DNA of 14,067 nucleotides from Paludibacteraceae bacterium (GTDB lineage Bacteria; Bacteroidota; Bacteroidia; Bacteroidales; Paludibacteraceae), in assembly GCA_017402895.1 (NCBI GenBank), contig JAFPLG010000044.1, forward strand, positions 1 through 14,067. The letters are read 5' to 3'. The first letter of the stretch is position 1. Each line of letters starts with the position of its first letter. A program made the position numbers and the translations under genes. Of this stretch, positions 13,184 to 14,067 are shown in pieces. Below the pieces are notes generated by a model, which saw nothing but the letters and a program-made list of their open reading frames with translations, did no database searches and was not told where the DNA came from.

Positions 13184-13516
13184 GAAATCGGCGAAGCCGA
13201 TCCCGAACATTTCAGGACGCCGCTGCGGTCGATCTATGCGGTGTTCCAGATCTGTACCGTCGAGGGCTGGTACGAAATACCGAATACCGTCGCAGCGTAC
13301 TATGGCGGCTCTACGGTGGCTGCGGAGTTTGTGCGAATCTATTTCTGCGCCTTGCTGATATTGGGCGGCATCATAGGTATGTCGTTTATCAACTCCATCT
13401 TTGTGGACGCGATGGTCTCCGACAACAACGATGATGTCAAGGAACAACTGGACGAGATGCAGAAGACTCTTGATGAGATTAAACGCTCAATGCCTGTGCG
13501 TAAACCAATAAAGTAA
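13184..13516 (+). pseudogene. 5'-truncated ion transporter (voltage-gated cation channel family), pore and C-terminal part only
   Basis: The frame reads EIGEADPEHFRTPLRSIYAV, then FQICTVEGWYEIP, IYFCALLILGGIIGMSFINS and IFVDAMVSDNNDDVKEQLDE, ending in a helical tail. These are the pore helix and selectivity-filter region, the last membrane segment S6 and the C-terminal coiled coil of the Bacteroidales ion transporter family (six-segment voltage-gated type, usually about 260 residues). S1-S5 are missing: an in-frame TGA at 13175-13177 closes the frame, and no frame upstream as far as the promoter shows channel-like hydrophobic sequence. The first usual start codon in frame is GTG at 13241, inside the pore helix; an ATG at 13169 is in frame but meets the TGA after two codons. 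A promoter precedes and a terminator follows, so it is probably a deletion remnant. A sequencing or assembly loss cannot be excluded. Confidence 0.75.
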
Positions 13517-13548
13517 TTCTGCTTTGTCCTAAATAGCAAATCATTTTG

Positions 13549-13578
13549 AGGTCGGGATCAACTCCCGACCTTTTTTTT
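13549..13578 (+). terminator. Strong Rho-independent terminator after the ion-channel remnant
   Basis: AGGTCGGGA (13549-13557) and TCCCGACCT (13563-13571) form a perfect 9-bp stem with loop TCAAC, followed by a run of T to 13578. Read on the other strand the stem is preceded by A residues but lacks a comparable T-tract, so it mainly serves the + strand. Confidence 0.9.
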
Positions 13579-13920
13579 GCTTGCACACTCTCGTAAATGG
13601 CAGGCTTATCACGCATCCTATACGAGTTATTGTCTATACCATCACGGGACCATCTACCAATCGCGAACCAATCAAGAGCTGGTTACGTAACTTTTGGGGA
13701 TGCTCGGCGACTTCGTAACATGAACATAGAATGGGTGAGCAGATGAGCGGCTCACCTATATATTCTTCACCCGCGCGTGCGTGTGTATATTTAAGAAATG
13801 AGCTGCTCAATTGCTCACCTTCTGAATTTGATAAAATCCGAGTCGGACAAAGACCGTACAGAATCGTCCGCAATGCGAACGACATGCGAATGAGACCAAG
13901 CCGTAAGAAGCACGAGGGCT
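13579..13920. other. Gene-poor stretch between the terminator and the mutS 3' end
   Basis: About 340 bases without a convincing coding region. Short open frames exist on both strands across 13634-13955 but show no recognisable protein pattern, and one runs into mutS. The stretch holds the 86-bp inverted-repeat element described separately. I see no tRNA, no promoter of the TAnnTTTG type and no good terminator for the converging mutS gene. Confidence 0.5.
13734..13819. repeat. 86-bp element with imperfect 23-bp inverted ends and an alternating purine-pyrimidine core
   Basis: The left arm (13734-13756) and the reverse complement of the right arm (13797-13819) agree at 18 of 23 positions, starting with GGTGAGCA in both. 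Each arm is also self-complementary: GGTGAGC (13734-13740) with GCTCACC (13750-13756), and TGAGC-T-GCTCA (13799-13809). The 40-bp core contains CGCGCGTGCGTGTGTATAT (13772-13790), a perfect pyrimidine-purine alternation. The structure suggests a small dispersed palindromic or miniature mobile element, but no target duplication or second copy is seen here. Confidence 0.6.
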
Positions 13921-14067
13921 TTACTTCCCCCCGACGAGTTTCTGAATTTCGTTGAGTTTGTTGAGCGCCTCGAGTGGCGTTAGGCTGTTGATATCCAGTT
14001 GCTTGACTTCTTCGCGAACCTGCTCCAGCACGGGGTCATCCAGTTGGAAGAAACTCAACTGCATGCC
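13921..14067 (-). CDS. mutS: DNA mismatch repair protein MutS, C-terminal tail (rest outside window)
   Basis: Read on the - strand from the window edge, 48 codons precede the TAA at 13921-13923. They encode [31 protein letters not shown] and [17 protein letters not shown]. This is the conserved end of Bacteroidales MutS: the FFQLDDP segment followed by the helical tail with the [16 protein letters not shown] motif that mediates dimer-tetramer contacts in MutS. The mismatch-binding and ATPase domains lie beyond the window. It converges with the preceding + strand genes. Confidence 0.9.
   Translation of the reverse strand, partial: GMQLSFFQLDDPVLEQVREEVKQLDINSLTPLEALNKLNEIQKLVGGK

Noticed and set aside
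12984..13358. Open frame of 124 codons across the 9-bp repeat, the promoter and the channel remnant
   Set aside because: Its first part is translated repeat, the middle is AT-rich promoter DNA, and the last part is the channel remnant in the wrong frame.
13634..13955. Overlapping small open frames on both strands (for example 13731-13955 + and 13634-13885 -)
   Set aside because: No recognisable family, arise from the inverted-repeat element, and the + frame runs into the mutS coding region. Kept only as part of the gene-poor stretch.

Overview
The window reads as chromosomal DNA of a Bacteroidales bacterium, probably Prevotellaceae or a close gut or rumen lineage. The signs are promoters of the TAnnTTTG type, no Shine-Dalgarno sequences before genes, surface-type lipoproteins, and several family-typical proteins (DUF5020, TamL-like lipoprotein, a Bacteroidales-type MutS tail). 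Nothing was searched against a database; family calls rest on motifs recognised by eye.

Region 1 (1-5201, + strand): the 3' part of a TonB-dependent receptor, a choice-of-anchor-J-like lipoprotein, a secreted endonuclease I, a DUF5020 outer membrane protein and a SpoU/TrmH RNA methyltransferase, closed by a terminator at 5219-5246. The first four genes are tightly packed or overlapping and look like an extracellular nucleic-acid capture locus (inference). The methyltransferase gene carries three separate repeat tracts inside its coding frame.

Region 2 (5248-12974, + strand): a clear promoter followed by a TamA-like lipoprotein (tamL-like), rnhB, sppA, lpxK and an MsbA-like ABC exporter. Except for RNase HII these are envelope genes: outer membrane protein assembly, membrane proteolysis, lipid A 4'-phosphorylation and probable lipid A-core flipping.

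Region 3 (12975-13578): a 9-bp tandem repeat, a promoter almost identical to the region 2 promoter, a 5'-truncated remnant of a voltage-gated-type ion channel, and a strong terminator. Region 4 (13579-13920) has no convincing gene but holds an 86-bp inverted-repeat element. The window ends in the 3' tail of mutS on the - strand.

The most unusual theme is repetitive DNA. Every non-overlapping gap between genes of these two arrays that lacks a promoter or terminator is built from degenerate short tandem repeats of about 7 or 8 bp (14 bp spacing in one), with a different sequence in each gap; a 9-bp version follows the last gene. One of the gap repeats (CGACCAA) also occurs inside the adjacent methyltransferase reading frame, next to two clusters of a modular CAG...CGGT repeat. 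I know of no named family for these in Bacteroidales.
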